Shown here in pieces: positions 1-10,555 of a stretch of 64,000 nucleotides of DNA (position 1 is the first letter of the stretch; every line of letters starts with the position of its first letter). Location of the stretch: assembly GCA_022606425.2 (NCBI GenBank), contig JAHDVF020001045.1, forward strand, positions 620,001-684,000. Reading direction: 5' to 3'. Source of the DNA: Lepidostoma basale (Eukaryota > Arthropoda > Insecta > Trichoptera > Lepidostomatidae). A model generated the notes under the pieces. The model was not told where the DNA came from, ran no database searches, and saw only the letters and a list, made by a program, of their open reading frames with translations. Both the position numbers and the translations under genes were made by a program.

Positions 1-483
1 TACTACTAGTCCATTGTATGTTAATGTCGCACCATCTTTTCTAACGTTGCTATGTTATCTCCCAAGGGGCTCTATTCCAGCGTCATTTGTTGTGAAAACA
101 GGTTTCTCGTTTTAGTTAACTCGATTTTTAAATATAAAAAATGTTTTGGAAAGTTTTTATGGTCCAGGTTAAAAAAATACATTTGAACAATTCATTTGTT
201 TGAAATAACGACACTCGCAATAAATTTTTTTTTTTTAATATATAAAATATTTTTAGATATTTATTTGTTGTAAACGGAATAAATTCCAATACACATTTTA
301 TACAGAAAATTTACTTAAATCAAAATGATAATTCAACAAACTAGTTTGTTCTATAATAGCTGTCATATATAATTTTTTTTTAGACTAACATCATTGATTA
401 AAATCAATGGTATTAGAATTTATTGAACAATCCCCAATATGAGCTGTAAATTTATTATGTATAAAAGTTATTATGAAGAAGGA
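1..483. other. AT-rich stretch, nothing recognised
   Basis: No coding signal, paired inverted repeat or known repeat end was seen. Short homopolymer runs only. Confidence 0.5.
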
Positions 484-563
484 ATCTTGTGGTGTCCAGG
501 CTTTAACCCATGCCCCCTGGATCAGGAGCCAAGTGTTCTATCCATTAGATCACCACCCGCTTA
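484..563 (-). repeat. tRNA-like SINE head or tRNA pseudogene
   Basis: On the minus strand the segment begins GUGGUG and ends CACCAC, a possible acceptor stem. It has a tRNA-like A-box region (TGATCTAATGG), an anticodon-arm-like block CTCCTGA as in tRNA-Arg(CCT), and a weak B box (GGGTTAAAGCC instead of GGTTCGANTCC). The T arm does not pair well, so a working tRNA is unlikely. A tRNA pseudogene or SINE head fits better. Confidence 0.45.
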
Positions 564-564
564 A

Positions 565-705
565 ATAAATGAATAAATTTATTAAAATAAACAAAGTGAA
601 CAAAAAACAAAATGATCAAAATTAACAAAATGAACAAAATAATCAAAATGAATAAAATGATCAAAATTAAAACAATGATTAAAATAAAAAAAGGGTAAAA
701 TAATA
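565..705. repeat. A-rich minisatellite
   Basis: Irregular tandem copies of an AACAAAATGATCAAAAT-type unit of about 8-17 bp. The low complexity makes a spurious hydrophobic reading frame on the minus strand. Confidence 0.6.
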
Positions 706-1370
706 TAACATTACATATTTTTGTTAATAGTAAACTGAGCCTACTCCGTAAATCCAAAACTTCGCGAAGTTTCTAATTTAATTACTATTTATTAACGGTC
801 ACCCTATCGCATTATACTCACCGAAATTGATGTAGAAAAACAGAGTAGTAAAAATGCAAAACGAGATTCGTATATTTAGTGATTGTATTAAAACATATTA
901 TTAGTATAGATATGGCTTTACATTCAATTGCCTCGTTTTTAATTGTGAACATTCAAATTATGTACGTAAATAACATCCAAATACAACTTTTTTATACCTT
1001 CACTGTAAGATTTTTTGAATATTGCCAACAACAATTTTGAGAAATGCGGAAAAATATTTGGATGCATTTGTCAATTCGTGTGAATCCAGCTTAACTGTAA
1101 GGGTTGGTTTTTGTGTAAACGCAAATGCAGCGAAATAAAACGGGACACAATGAACAAGCATCATTATTCCGGGGCGGTTTGCCTTTTCCCTTCGCAAAAT
1201 ATTCACAAAGGCGCGGCCAATTCTGAAACGGCGTGTTTTGAAAATGCCATCACAGCAATGGAAAAAAATAAATAGAGGAATCGCCACAAGTTTCTTGGGT
1301 TCACTTTGAGCATATTTTAAATAACGAAACACACATAAAAACGAAATATACGAGGTCAAATATGTCGTTA
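706..1370. other. Unique intergenic sequence
   Basis: No repeat family recognised. A 119-codon minus-strand frame (1000-1359) is open here, but it matches no domain I know and has no splice or promoter context, so I do not call it a gene. Confidence 0.4.
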
Positions 1371-1374
1371 GGTG

Positions 1375-1878
1375 AGGGAGTTAAGGAAGAAAATATTGGT
1401 ATTCACACAGAAGTTCCGATATCTGGGTGTGGAGATGTCTAGTTGCAGCGATTTAAATAATGAAGTAAAAACAGAGACTAATAAAGCTGCAGTTATCTCC
1501 GGATGTCTAAGGGACACTGTCCGGGACAATAAGCATATGCTAGTGGAAAGCAAAGTAATAATTTATAAAACATGCATCAGGCCCATAATAACATACGTAA
1601 TTGAAACGAGAGCAGACACTGTCGGAACCAAACATCTCTTAAGGGTAGCGGAAATTAGAACATTGCGACCTATTGTGGGGAGAACTCTTAGAGATAGGAT
1701 ACCCAATGAAAAAATTCGCAAATCCTGCAAAATTGAAGACATAGTGAGATGGAGTAGGCAGAGAAGACGATTCTGGAGGGATCTCATCGAGCAAATGGAT
1801 CCAGCAAGAATTCCTAATATTGTGATACATGAGACCCGCACCTATCTTCAAAACTACCAAAGTCACTTGAGTTTGTAA
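1375..1878 (+). pseudogene. LR LINE fragment, reverse transcriptase C-terminal tail
   Basis: The frame encodes the block that follows the RT domain in many insect LINEs: FRYLGVEMSS, then SGCLRDT, YKTCIRPIITY, LLRVAEIRTLR, RDRIPNEKIR, and RRRFWRDLIEQMD. The catalytic RT motifs are absent, so the copy is 5' truncated. It ends where an LT copy in the opposite direction begins at 1879. Related copies lie at 8530 and 24833. The clade is not assigned. Confidence 0.75.
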
Positions 1879-2215
1879 AAACTAACTAACTAACCAACCA
1901 TCACACCGTCTCCCGAAGGGGTACGCAGAAAAAATGAACTGCCAAACTTTTTTTTCCTGACATACCTACTTCTTTCGCTTCCTCAACAATCATACATTGT
2001 GTTATGCACGCACGTCGGTTCTACGACTCCTCAAGTGGCCCACGTTCAATATTTGAATTATTTGAACGTGTCACGTTTTCTTCGGTCATCCTATATTTCT
2101 AGTTCCATTTACATATACTTTTTTATCATTCTTTCTTCATTCATTCTTTCTATGTGTCCAAACTATCTCAATGAACCTTTCATTGCTTTGTTCACTTCTT
2201 ATAACATATTACCTT
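1879..2215 (-). mobile_element. LT LINE 3' fragment
   Basis: Read on the minus strand it ends with the family hallmark: a CCCUUCGGGAG-like hairpin, CGGTGTGATGG, then a (TTAG)n tail at 1879-1897. The upstream coding part is diverged and full of stops. Confidence 0.75.
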
Positions 2216-2232
2216 GTTTTGTTGTCGAATAA

Positions 2233-2506
2233 GTTTAAAAACGATTTTTTTATGAATTAAAACACTGTTTTTTCCACTTTTGAGTTTATTTTTCTGGACA
2301 TCTTTCGAAGGCTATTCCACCTTCATCATCGTGAGATCGATATAAACACGATACAAAAATATATAAATGAAACAAACGATATCAACGATGTAAACAGTTT
2401 ATATCGTTCTCCCGATGATGAAGGTGGAAAAGCCTGCGAAACATGTCGAGAAAAATAAACTTAAAAGTAGAAAAAACAGTGTTTTAATTCATAAAAAAAT
2501 CGTCAT
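2233..2506 (+). repeat. HH-A foldback element
   Basis: The outer arms (ATTTTTTTATGAATTAAAACAC and its complement near 2480-2503) and the AAAAACAGTG / CACTGTTTTT blocks form an imperfect inverted repeat of about 90 bp per arm. Each arm carries a hammerhead-like core at its inner end. The loop holds ATATAAATGAAACAAACG-type AT-rich DNA. Confidence 0.7.
2406..2453 (+). ncRNA. Hammerhead-like motif, HH-A
   Basis: Helix I is GUUCUC at 2406-2411 with GAGAA at 2448-2452. The core is CCGAUGA at 2412-2418 (U4 changed to C), followed by one extra U. Helix II is GAAGG/CCUGC with one mismatch, then GAA, ACAUGU as a self-complementary helix III, and C at 2453 (2447 is C17). The U4 change probably weakens or removes cleavage. 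Confidence 0.45.
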
Positions 2507-2545
2507 TATGGAATTCCACAGCGTTAACGCCTTAAGTTTATCTAA
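2507..2545 (+). repeat. Shared terminal cap of the HH families
   Basis: ATGGAATTCCACAGCG followed by TTAACGCC and TTAAGTTTATC. The same block, in either orientation, borders HH-A, HH-B and HH-F copies near 10009, 12205, 26500, 35565 and 38720. Confidence 0.6.
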
Positions 2546-2569
2546 AATTTAGTTTAAAAAGTTAATAAA

Positions 2570-2825
2570 AATAAAGAGACTGCGCTGGCTAGGGCACTTA
2601 CACCGTATGGGTGATCTGGAGCTCACCAAAATAGTGGTATCTGAAATTCCAGAAGGGTGAAGAAGCGTCGGCAGACCGAGACCGAGATTGAATGGTGGTG
2701 TGGCAGACTGTCGGGCCCTTGAGTACCGATACTGGGAGGTCACGGCCAGAGACAGCACGGGATGGAGACGTTTCTTGGAGGAGGTTAAGACACACCAAGA
2801 GTTGTTATCCCGGAAAGAAGTTTAA
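2570..2825 (+). pseudogene. LS LINE 3' coding fragment
   Basis: The translation gives RLRWLGHLHRMGD, a GRPRPRLNGGVADC block and TGWRRFLEEVKTHQEL, the post-RT tail of a LINE. There is an in-frame stop after EIPEG. A second copy lies at 48735-48985 on the minus strand. Confidence 0.7.
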
Positions 2826-3424
2826 TTGTCCCAAATAAAATGGCAGTTCCTCTATATTATTGATTCTTTGCATCACAGCCGTATTGACTACAATAAAAGC
2901 GACGCAAAATGCGAAAAATTTTAGAGCGGGCAGTTAAAAAACGATGCTAAAATTCGCGTTGGCAAAGTTATTTACTTTACTTTAGTTAGCGGGAAAAGAG
3001 AAGAGTTATTCTGTGTTTTGCATAACATCGCACAGAGCGTTAATTAACTAATTATATTATAAAGAAGCTCGTGCACAACAGTAAATAGGCAATTAGTTAA
3101 TATAAACTCTACATTCGCTAGCTATGGTACAAAATACTTGAGATTATTTTCACCGTTTTTCTATATTCTTTGTTAGGTCGTTTATATAACAAATTTGTAG
3201 GAATTTACTTAAAAAAAGACAAACATATCATCATCCAGTTTTTCAACCTTTCAATTTTGATTAATGTTGCTATGTTATGTTATCCTAGGCCCTCCTCGAC
3301 TCCGTACTTTATTCCCATCATTAACGTATAGATGCGGTACAGATGAGATTCCTAGGACGTATGTGTGTTAAAACGCCTGCAAATGCCTGTTAGTTAGAAA
3401 GTTTCAATCCTGGGATTGGTTTTC
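2826..3424. other. Mostly unique; short LT scrap
   Basis: No gene seen. About 3280-3325 resembles the CTCGACTCCGTAC part of LT on the minus strand. Confidence 0.4.
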
Positions 3425-3590
3425 AGCAATTTCTTTTATTCTTCCATTCTTCCCTGTCTTGTGCGGCTTTTTTGAAATCTGCATATGATGAGCAGCGCAC
3501 GTCCACCAACAGGTCCTCCATGTAATCTCGGCGTGGGCGTCCCCTAGAGTTTGCCCCCTCGGTCATACCCTCCATTGCGGCATGCAAGAG
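3425..3590 (-). pseudogene. LINE post-RT fragment
   Basis: On the minus strand: SRGRPRRDYMEDLLVDV, then CSSYADFKKAAQDREEWK, the terminal block seen in several insect LINEs. No RT motif or tail is left. Confidence 0.65.
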
Positions 3591-4664
3591 AGCTTATTGA
3601 CGTGTTACATGGCACTTACTGCAAGTATGCCTGCAATATATTTTTATTACATAAGTATTCTAAACATTTATGTATCTCTTTTAAGTTTTAAGTCAAAAAT
3701 AATAGCATAGGATGAGTAAAGAGAAGCACTTCTTTTGTTAATTTAATTAAATAGCGGAAATTTTCACATCTGTAAGCTGTCTGTCTAATCAAAATGTTTA
3801 GTACTAAGTATCACACACATTGTTCAAAAACTATGCGATCCCTCAACAAAGCGGCATTGGCTGTTCAGAGAACCCTTAAATGTGCCGGCATTGTTGTAAA
3901 TCTAACGCTTCCCTGTTGTCGTAAATATAATAAGGTATAAATCTCGTTTTACAACCCTCTCTCTAGCCCACCCTCTCGGGCAAGGTAGTTTTATGAACAT
4001 CCCCATTACACTTAGTTACAGAAAACATACTTATAAAAAATTGACTAGCCTCTTCAGTAAATACAGCTTTCAATATATTGGATAGTTGTATTTTATTATA
4101 AAATTCTGATAATTAATTAATTTTATGATAATATCGTAGCATGCTTACAACAATGGAAATGGATTATAAAAAACATTCAAAAAAATAAAGTGATTTCTTT
4201 TAAGAATAAAAATGAACTTAAAATGATATAAGAACGATTAAAAACTCCATAGTATATAATTTATGAATGAAAATGTCCGTATTAAATATATTCTTTTATT
4301 ATATTGCAATAAATAAAGGAAATAGTGTTTTTTCGCTCATCTGGAAAACATATCATCCCCATAATATATATTATAATAAAACTTATAGTAAATTGAAGTT
4401 TTCATTCCCATAAATGAAACTTAAAAGTATTTTGAAATTTCGAATTTAAATCATACCAATATTATAAAAATGTATTATTCATGTCAATATAAACACAAAA
4501 ACGCTACAACATTTTTTATAAGCTACAATTAACAAAATATAAAATACTGAAGAAATTATTAAAATTGTCATTGGAACAAACGAAAATTTTATTTTTTATT
4601 TTTAATAATTTCATCAATATTATTTTAAAGATCTTGCTGGTTAAGTGCCTAATTACAGCCAATT
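3591..4664. other. AT-rich unique sequence
   Basis: No recognisable gene or repeat. Frames on both strands at 4516-4837 are AT-rich shadows. Confidence 0.4.
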
Positions 4665-5117
4665 TAAAAAACGGTGGATACGTGTTACATAAATTAAATA
4701 AACACAAAAGTCCGGTCGTCCATGTCAAAATGTGCAACATCGAAAAAACATTATGTGTTATTACTTTCTGGGCTAAATTAAAAAAAACGGTGGATACGTG
4801 GAACATAAATAAAATAGACAATATGTGCACCATCTAAAAATAACATTTCGTGTCAAATTATTTTTATTTTGTTATTTTATTTTATATCATTGTATTTTAT
4901 ATTATTTGTTTTAGATTTATTTTGTGAGTGTTGGACGATCGAAGTGTGCGCGGGAGATGCCTAATGGTGGCGATGAGGCCCGCAACCCATCACACCGCGT
5001 CTCCCGCGGGGCGAAAAGTGAAGGATGGAGTGCCGCATCAGTAAAAGTGTGACAGTCCATTATTTCTGCCTACCCTTTCGGGAAAACGGCGTGATGGTTA
5101 GTTAGTTAGTTAGTTGA
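4665..5117 (+). mobile_element. S1 short element, longest copy
   Basis: The body runs from AAAAAACGGTGGATACGTG (present twice, 4667 and 4782, as a local duplication) through an AT-rich linker ending TTTGTTTTAGATTT. A GC-rich block TGGACGATCGAAGTG to GCGGGGCGAAAAG follows, then the LT-like 3' end: GACAGTCCATT, a CCCUUUCGGG hairpin, ACGGCGTGATGG and (TTAG)n. It has no coding capacity and no clear A or B box. Confidence 0.75.
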
Positions 5118-5227
5118 AATACTGAATATTATTTTTTTATTATTATTATAATTTTTATTTTTATTATTATTATTTTTATTATTACTATTATTATTATTAT
5201 TATCATTACTATTATTATTGTTGCATA
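5118..5227. repeat. ATT microsatellite
   Basis: Runs of TTATTATTATT with interruptions between an S1 tail and an S2 end. Confidence 0.8.
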
Positions 5228-5461
5228 CAACAGGTTATTTGAACCCAATTAGTGTATACAATTAGTTTTTTTAGCTATTATATTGATAGCTTAAAAAAAA
5301 CTAATTGTGACATGTGATAGGTAGGTAATCAATCGCTATTTTATTGCCACATGAATTCTACACCAGATAGTGTGACAATCACACTGCCATCGCCAGGAAT
5401 CGAACCCGAGACCTTCGTTGTGGTAGCCATAGCTCTTTCTTCACTGCCACAAAGGTCGTCA
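5228..5461 (-). mobile_element. S2 tRNA-derived SINE
   Basis: The minus strand has the head GACGACCTTTGTGGCAGTG, an A-box-like region, and a B box GGGTTCGATTCC, followed by a GATGGCAGTGTGATTGTCACAC body, a TAGGTAATC block and a GTATACA-rich 3' part. The B box is intact. The RNA polymerase III promoter is inferred from the boxes. Confidence 0.75.
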
Positions 5462-6477
5462 GTACTTTTAGATTTCGTTTGCAGGAAGTTAATAAAATTT
5501 CAATTTGATCATTTAAAAAACAAGTTAATTCTAAAAGCGGGGAGTGCAGTTCAATTTAAGACATGTTCAACGGTGTAAGCAAATCTGTACCCCTGAGTAT
5601 ATAATACTATAGTATTCTATATAAACATGTATATAACCTGTTACGTTTTAGTATTATTAGGGGCATGCTTCCCCTACAGCATGCACAGTGTGACCACTGA
5701 AAATAGAATATTTTATCAGAACGCAATTGTATGCTTATCCCATAATACTCTGCAGGCTGTCCCTGTTTGAGCAAGATGTAATTTTAGCTCCTGGAATATG
5801 TTCAAACTCTATGTACAAATTAAATTAATATATTACGTGTATATTTACAAAGTATAATGTAAGACCAAAACAATTTTACATAACATCACCTGAGAGTAAG
5901 AAGGTTCCAACTGACAAAAGTAAAAAGCTGAGAAAAATGAAGTCAAAGTTTTGTTGGTTTCGGGTGTGTATCTTGGAATAAAGGGGTTTTATTCCAATTT
6001 CCAGACATTCTTTTACCGAGAAACGTGTAAATTTTGGCTGGCAACAGTTGGAATAATAAAGTTATAAGTTTAAATGAATCCTTCTTCAGTGAATCGTGTG
6101 TTTTGAATGATCAGATGCTACTTGATTATTTTCATAACATCAAAATGACGATACTATTACATGTTTTTTTTTAATTGTACGTATAGATAAGGTTAGTAAG
6201 GACCCTTTTCACGAAAAAAAGCCAAATGTGAAATTTTGTTAGTTGGAACCCTCTTACTCTCAGGTGACGATAAGTAAAAACACTTTTGTCATAACATTCA
6301 TGACTTGAGTACGATATTTTATGACAAGGATTATACTCGTATTTCCAATGGGTTTTGTGCAACAAAGTTTTAGAAACATTAACTCTGCCATAAAAATAAT
6401 TATTATTATTTTGTTGAATCGCTCTTTACATCATTACAGCGCAAGCCAAATCGATATAAAAGGTACTTGTTTAGCTT
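5462..6477. other. Unique intergenic sequence
   Basis: No gene seen. The word CTCTCAGGTGA near 6255 recurs inverted at 5888 (ACCTGAGAGTAAG...GGTTCCAACT), giving an imperfect inverted repeat about 370 bp apart. It contains one TA-CTCG-TA word at 6333. Confidence 0.35.
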
Positions 6478-6903
6478 AACAACAAACCATCACGCCGTTT
6501 CCCCGTAGGGGTAGGCAGAGAGAATGGACCGCCTCTCTAGCGTTCTCCACATTCATACAGCGAGTCATACACGCACGTCGATTCTTCCGACTTCTAACAT
6601 GACCAACCATTAAAATTTGATTAATTTGGTCATGCCATGTTTTCCTCGGTCTGCCTCGACTCCGTACTCCATTTACATCCGTCCGATATATGTCCGAACC
6701 AACACAGCGATCCTTTCATAATTTTGTTCATAATACCTTCTTCCGCTCTACATTCCTTTCTTATATCAGCATTTGAGATTCTGTCGTATATCGTTCTACC
6801 ACACATACGTCTTAGGGACCTCATCTCTACCACATTTATTCTGCTCTCATCCTTCTTCTGCCAGCTCCATGCTTCGCTTCCATACATATTGTTTATGATT
6901 TTC
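6478..6903 (-). pseudogene. LT LINE fragment with post-RT coding
   Basis: The minus-strand frame reads MYGSEAWSWQKKDESRIN, VEMRSLRRMCGRTIYDRISN and IMNKIMKGSLCWFGHI. This is the standard LT C-terminal block without its last part. The 3' end lacks the TTAG tail and reads AACAACAAACC instead, a second LT subfamily also seen at 17483 and 53600. Confidence 0.75.
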
Positions 6904-7055
6904 GTAACATGTGATAGGTAGCTAATCAATCGACATTTAATGTCACGTGTCATGTACACCAAACCAAATATATTGTGACAATTACACTGCTTTCGTCGTA
7001 AATCGAACCCAGGGCCTTCGGTGTGGCAGTCAAAGCACTCGGTCACGAAGGTCGT
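6904..7055 (-). mobile_element. S2 SINE, truncated
   Basis: Abuts the LT copy at 6903. The minus strand carries ACGACCTTCGTGACCGAGTG, a B-box-like GGGTTCGATTTACG and the TGTAATTGTCAC body. The 3' portion past the TAGCTACC block is missing. Confidence 0.7.
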
Positions 7056-7084
7056 TTTATAAGTAATAAGACATAATAAGTATT

Positions 7085-7240
7085 TTTCTTATTCTTTTCG
7101 TCCCGTTACTACTCTGAGGTACATAGTACCTTAAGAATTCTCCTCCACCCGACTCTATCGCACCCCTGATGCCTATTCCACTTGAGTCCTTGAATCTCGT
7201 CCTGCAGGGTTCTTCTCCAGGTGGCTCTCTTTTGTCCCAT
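7085..7240 (-). pseudogene. LINE post-RT fragment
   Basis: The minus strand can be read as KRATWRRTLQDEIQGLKW then RHQGCDRVGWRRILKVL, a LINE C-terminal tail. No RT domain is left. Confidence 0.6.
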
Positions 7241-7484
7241 AATTTGTAATTGGTATTTATTAACATATTGGTATAAAAAACGCAAAATTGTCGAAAACTG
7301 ACATGTTCGCTTTTGCTAAATAGGTACGTTTTTGGAGATATTAAAAATTGGATAACTTTGATTAATACGTTGTTTATTTTACGTCATTCAACAATAATCA
7401 GAACAAAATTAAAAATAATCGAGATACGTTTTCGAGCATGCGCATCATGTGCTTTTCGAATTTCTTTCACAGAGAATCGAAGTA

Positions 7485-7745
7485 GTCCTCTCTCATCATC
7501 ATCATATCAGCCGTCTGTCATCCACTGCTGAATGTAAGCCTCTCCCAAAGCACGCCCCCGCCCCCTATCCATTGCCGCTTCCATCCATCCATGTCCAGCA
7601 ATCCTCTTCAGATCGTCGGTCTAGCGGGCAGAGGGACATCATATTCTGCGGAATCCTGTACACGGTCTCTACTCCAGAACCCGTCTTCCCCATCGGCTGT
7701 CAGTTCTCCGACAGACATGTCCCCTCTCGCTCTCTCGTATTTAAA
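7485..7745 (-). pseudogene. RTE-like LINE 3' fragment
   Basis: Starts with (CATCAT)n at 7493, the complement of a (GAT)n tail. Its upstream minus-strand text matches the longer copy at 34741-35306 (YIQQWMTDG-type end, then the GHGWM and RRVLEW blocks), with several frame breaks. Confidence 0.65.
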
Positions 7746-7786
7746 ATATTCACGTATTCTTTATTTGACGATATACAGATTTTTGC

Positions 7787-8000
7787 CTACAACTCTTGAA
7801 GAGTTTTAATTTTCTTGATGATTTTCCTCCAAGCTCCTAGATCCTGCCACAGCGTATAGGAGCGTTCCCAGGTGGCGGAAAGGGTATACGAGTATATACC
7901 AGCCCTTCTACTTGTTCGGATGGACCCACTGACTAACGGCAAGTGCGGTCCTGCAGTCATACAGGGGTTGTGCATTGAACATACTATCTTACCACATAAA
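7787..8000 (-). pseudogene. LINE 3' fragment
   Basis: The minus-strand end reads WQDLGAWRKIIKKIKTLQEL, like the fragment at 46605-46890. Upstream it becomes non-coding. A TA-CGAG-TA word lies at 7887. Confidence 0.5.
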
Positions 8001-8525
8001 TATCCATAGTAACGAGAACTTATAATATACGTATGTATATTGAAATGTATGCATATACGAAACAAATTGAGAAACTTGCTCCCGATCATCCGTATCTCGA
8101 AATAGGATGAGTTGGATATTAAAATCACGTACCAATCTCTAGGACAGAGTTGGGGACAAATAAACAGAATCACGTCCACTTGAGTGTTAAGAGTTTATTT
8201 CCCAAGAGAAGAGAAACTGCATAATTAGTTTCACTCTAAAACACGGATGCTGCGCCATCCTGTCCGGCAGACAAATAAAACAACAATTCAAAATTAGAAC
8301 TACCTGAAAAAGTTTTATCACAAAAATTTAGCCGAAAATAAACTCTCACTAGTAAATTGGTCCGCAAATTATTCAGAACGCAGACGGTCTGAGACACTGT
8401 GACTTTCGTCTAGGACAGTGGTCATCAAACTCGGTTGTTGAAAGAACCAAATATTACCAGTAAAGCCAGCAACAAAGATTTTAATTTATTTAATGTGCCA
8501 AATTTATTTACAAAAATAATTTGGA
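8001..8525. other. Unique sequence
   Basis: No gene, repeat end or structured element recognised. Confidence 0.35.
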
Positions 8526-9010
8526 ATAATCATATCATCAATGGAATGGCTGCTTGCGCGACACCATGTGGAGGAACAAATACATGCTAACCGAAAGTAA
8601 AGTCTTGATAGGCATGCGTTCGCCCCATCATGACGTATGAGATAGAGGTCAGAGCCGATACCAATAGAACTAAGAACCTTCTTAGAGTAGCAGAAATGCG
8701 AACCCTGCGCTCCATCGCAAGCAAAAACCCTCAGATATCGGATCAGAAATGAAACGATAAGGTCTGTCTGGGGTGTTAAATACATAATGAGATAGGGAAG
8801 AAGCAGAAAGCGCTTTTGGAGAGACCACGTGGACCGCATGGAGAATACAATAATTGCAAAAAAATTTAAAGATGAAAACCCAAGCAGCAAGAGATTACCA
8901 GGAAGGCCGCCGAAGAGATGGAGGGATGACTAGACATCATCATCCCAGGACAGCCCATCGACACACACAGGTTACACGACATAAAACTAAGAGGAAGAAG
9001 AAGAAAAGAA
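8526..9010 (+). pseudogene. LR LINE fragment
   Basis: Broken frames give RPIMTYEIEVRADTN, NLLRVAEMRTLRSIAS, RKRFWRDHVDRME and LPGRPPKRWRDD. This is the LR block of 1375-1878 plus the following GRPPKRW segment. It ends in GAAGAAGAAG. Confidence 0.7.
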
Positions 9011-9340
9011 CATTATATTTTATTGTACCTTGCTCTTGAGACCTCGTCGATTATTTGATTTTTTATTTTTTTAATTTTGTTTCGCATTTTCAATTTATAT
9101 AGAGTATTTGAAAATATATACGTTTTCTCAGGGTGATGAAAACAAAAAACCTTTAAAGCTATCAATAGAAGTTGGAAACAGGGTGATAACGAGAATTCGG
9201 AAAAGGGTAGGCACCTGAGGTAGGTCAAATTTATCGTTAAGATAAATGTCTCTGAACGCAACGCTATCTGAATTCAAACTTGACAGGCTTTAATTATAGA
9301 CGTTTCGATTTCGCGCCACTAGATGAATATTATTAATAAA
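9011..9340. other. AT-rich unique sequence
   Basis: No feature recognised. Confidence 0.35.
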
Positions 9341-10036
9341 AATGTGTTAAATTGATTTGGTTTTCCAATATTTTGGCCGATACTTAAATATTAATAAAAC
9401 ACTTAGGAAATTGAAAATCTCTTTGTTCATAATCCACAAAATATTTAAAAAAACACGACATGTTTTTGAGGATACCTCTATATCTTCAGGTGTAAACATG
9501 TAATAAAAACTAAACAAATAAGGACTAATATAAAAAAACACATATAAAATTCGATACAATACATTTAATTAAAAAATTAACCCGGGCTAATTGTTATAAG
9601 TAGATACTTATCATTATTTTTTATCAGTAAGAATTAATAAATAATATTAAACAATAATAATACATAATTATAAAATGATAATATAACATTGTATTTTATT
9701 ATAATTTAGAAAAAACATACACTTGAAAAGTCATATTTTATGTAGAAATTAATATATGAATAATTTGCATATGACTGGGAATGGGAACTTGAGGGACTAA
9801 AAGGAGACAAAATATTTTTAAAAACATTTAGGAGAAAGGAGTAAAAGGAGGAATCTGATTATTAATTATGTTTTTACCCAATTTCACCGACTTGAGGATT
9901 TCTAATGTTTACATATATTTACACCTGAAGGTATCCTCCGAAACATGTCATGTTTTTTAATACTTTGTGGACTATAAACAAAGTTTTTTCAGTTTTCTAA
10001 GTGTATTAATATGGAATTCCACAGCGTTAATGCCTT
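9341..10036. repeat. HH-F element, long form
   Basis: Two inverted arms (about 9390-9500 and 9890-10008) share GAAATTGAAAA, AAAACACGACATGTTT and the CCTGAAG core. They surround about 390 bp of AT-rich DNA with no reading frame. The right side ends in the shared cap ATGGAATTCCACAGCG at 10009. Confidence 0.6.
9453..9493 (-). ncRNA. Hammerhead-like motif, HH-F
   Basis: Minus strand: ACAC/GUGU helix I of 4 bp, core CUGAAGA (matches CUGANGA), a UAUA insertion, helix II GAGG/CCUC, AAA in place of GAA, ACAUGU, C. Loss of G12 predicts no cleavage. The sister motif at 9921-9955 (+) keeps GAA but has CUGAAGG and lacks part of helix II. Confidence 0.4.
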
Positions 10037-10342
10037 CGCTTTCAATAAATATTAATAAATGTTTAAATTATAAAATACTCGTATGTGAATATAAGTATCC
10101 CAATTTTTTATGACATACCAAAAATACCTCAAAGTGTACCCTAACAACACATTTTTTAATAATGATATTCCTTTATAATTATTTATTAACACAACACATT
10201 AAACAAAAACACAATATATTATTAAATATTGATAAGTTATTGGAATGCATAGAATCTTGAAGTGCAGATCCTGGGAACGGCACAGAGGCATTGGTCGACT
10301 CCAATTTCATGGGCTGACGATATACTTCCAGCTGAGGGAAGA
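10037..10342. other. Unique sequence
   Basis: AT-rich to 10230, then about 100 bp of higher GC (10250-10340) with no frame or repeat identity I recognise. Confidence 0.35.
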
Positions 10343-10394
10343 ACTAAGTTATATTTACACCTGAGGATGAAAGAGGCCACCTCTGAAACATGTC
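10343..10394 (+). ncRNA. Hammerhead-like motif, HH-F fragment
   Basis: ACAC, core CUGAGGA (10361-10367, matches CUGANGA), a UGAA insertion, helix II AGAGG/CCUCU of 5 bp, GAA at 10385, ACAUGU, C at 10394. The inserted four bases make activity doubtful. It is fused directly to the LINE tail that follows. Confidence 0.4.
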
Positions 10395-10555
10395 TTCTTC
10401 TTCTTTCTTCTTCTTTGCTAGCCTTCTTCCCTCCACTGCTGGATATAGACCTCTTCCAATTTCTTCCACTCGTCTCTATCCTGCCCCCTTTGTATCCAAG
10501 ATTTTCCAACCCTTTTGATAATATCATCGGTCCATCTCATCGGTGGTCTGAATAC
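10395..10555 (-). pseudogene. LINE 3' end with (AAG)n tail
   Basis: The minus strand reads PPMRWTDDIIKRVGKSW, then IQRGQDRDEWKKLEEVY and IQQWREEG, followed by a GAAGAAGAAG tail. A plus-strand relative sits at 28253-28365. Confidence 0.75.

Noticed and set aside
1000..1359. 119-codon open frame on the minus strand
   Set aside because: No domain, splice signal or codon bias; one of several chance frames in unique DNA.
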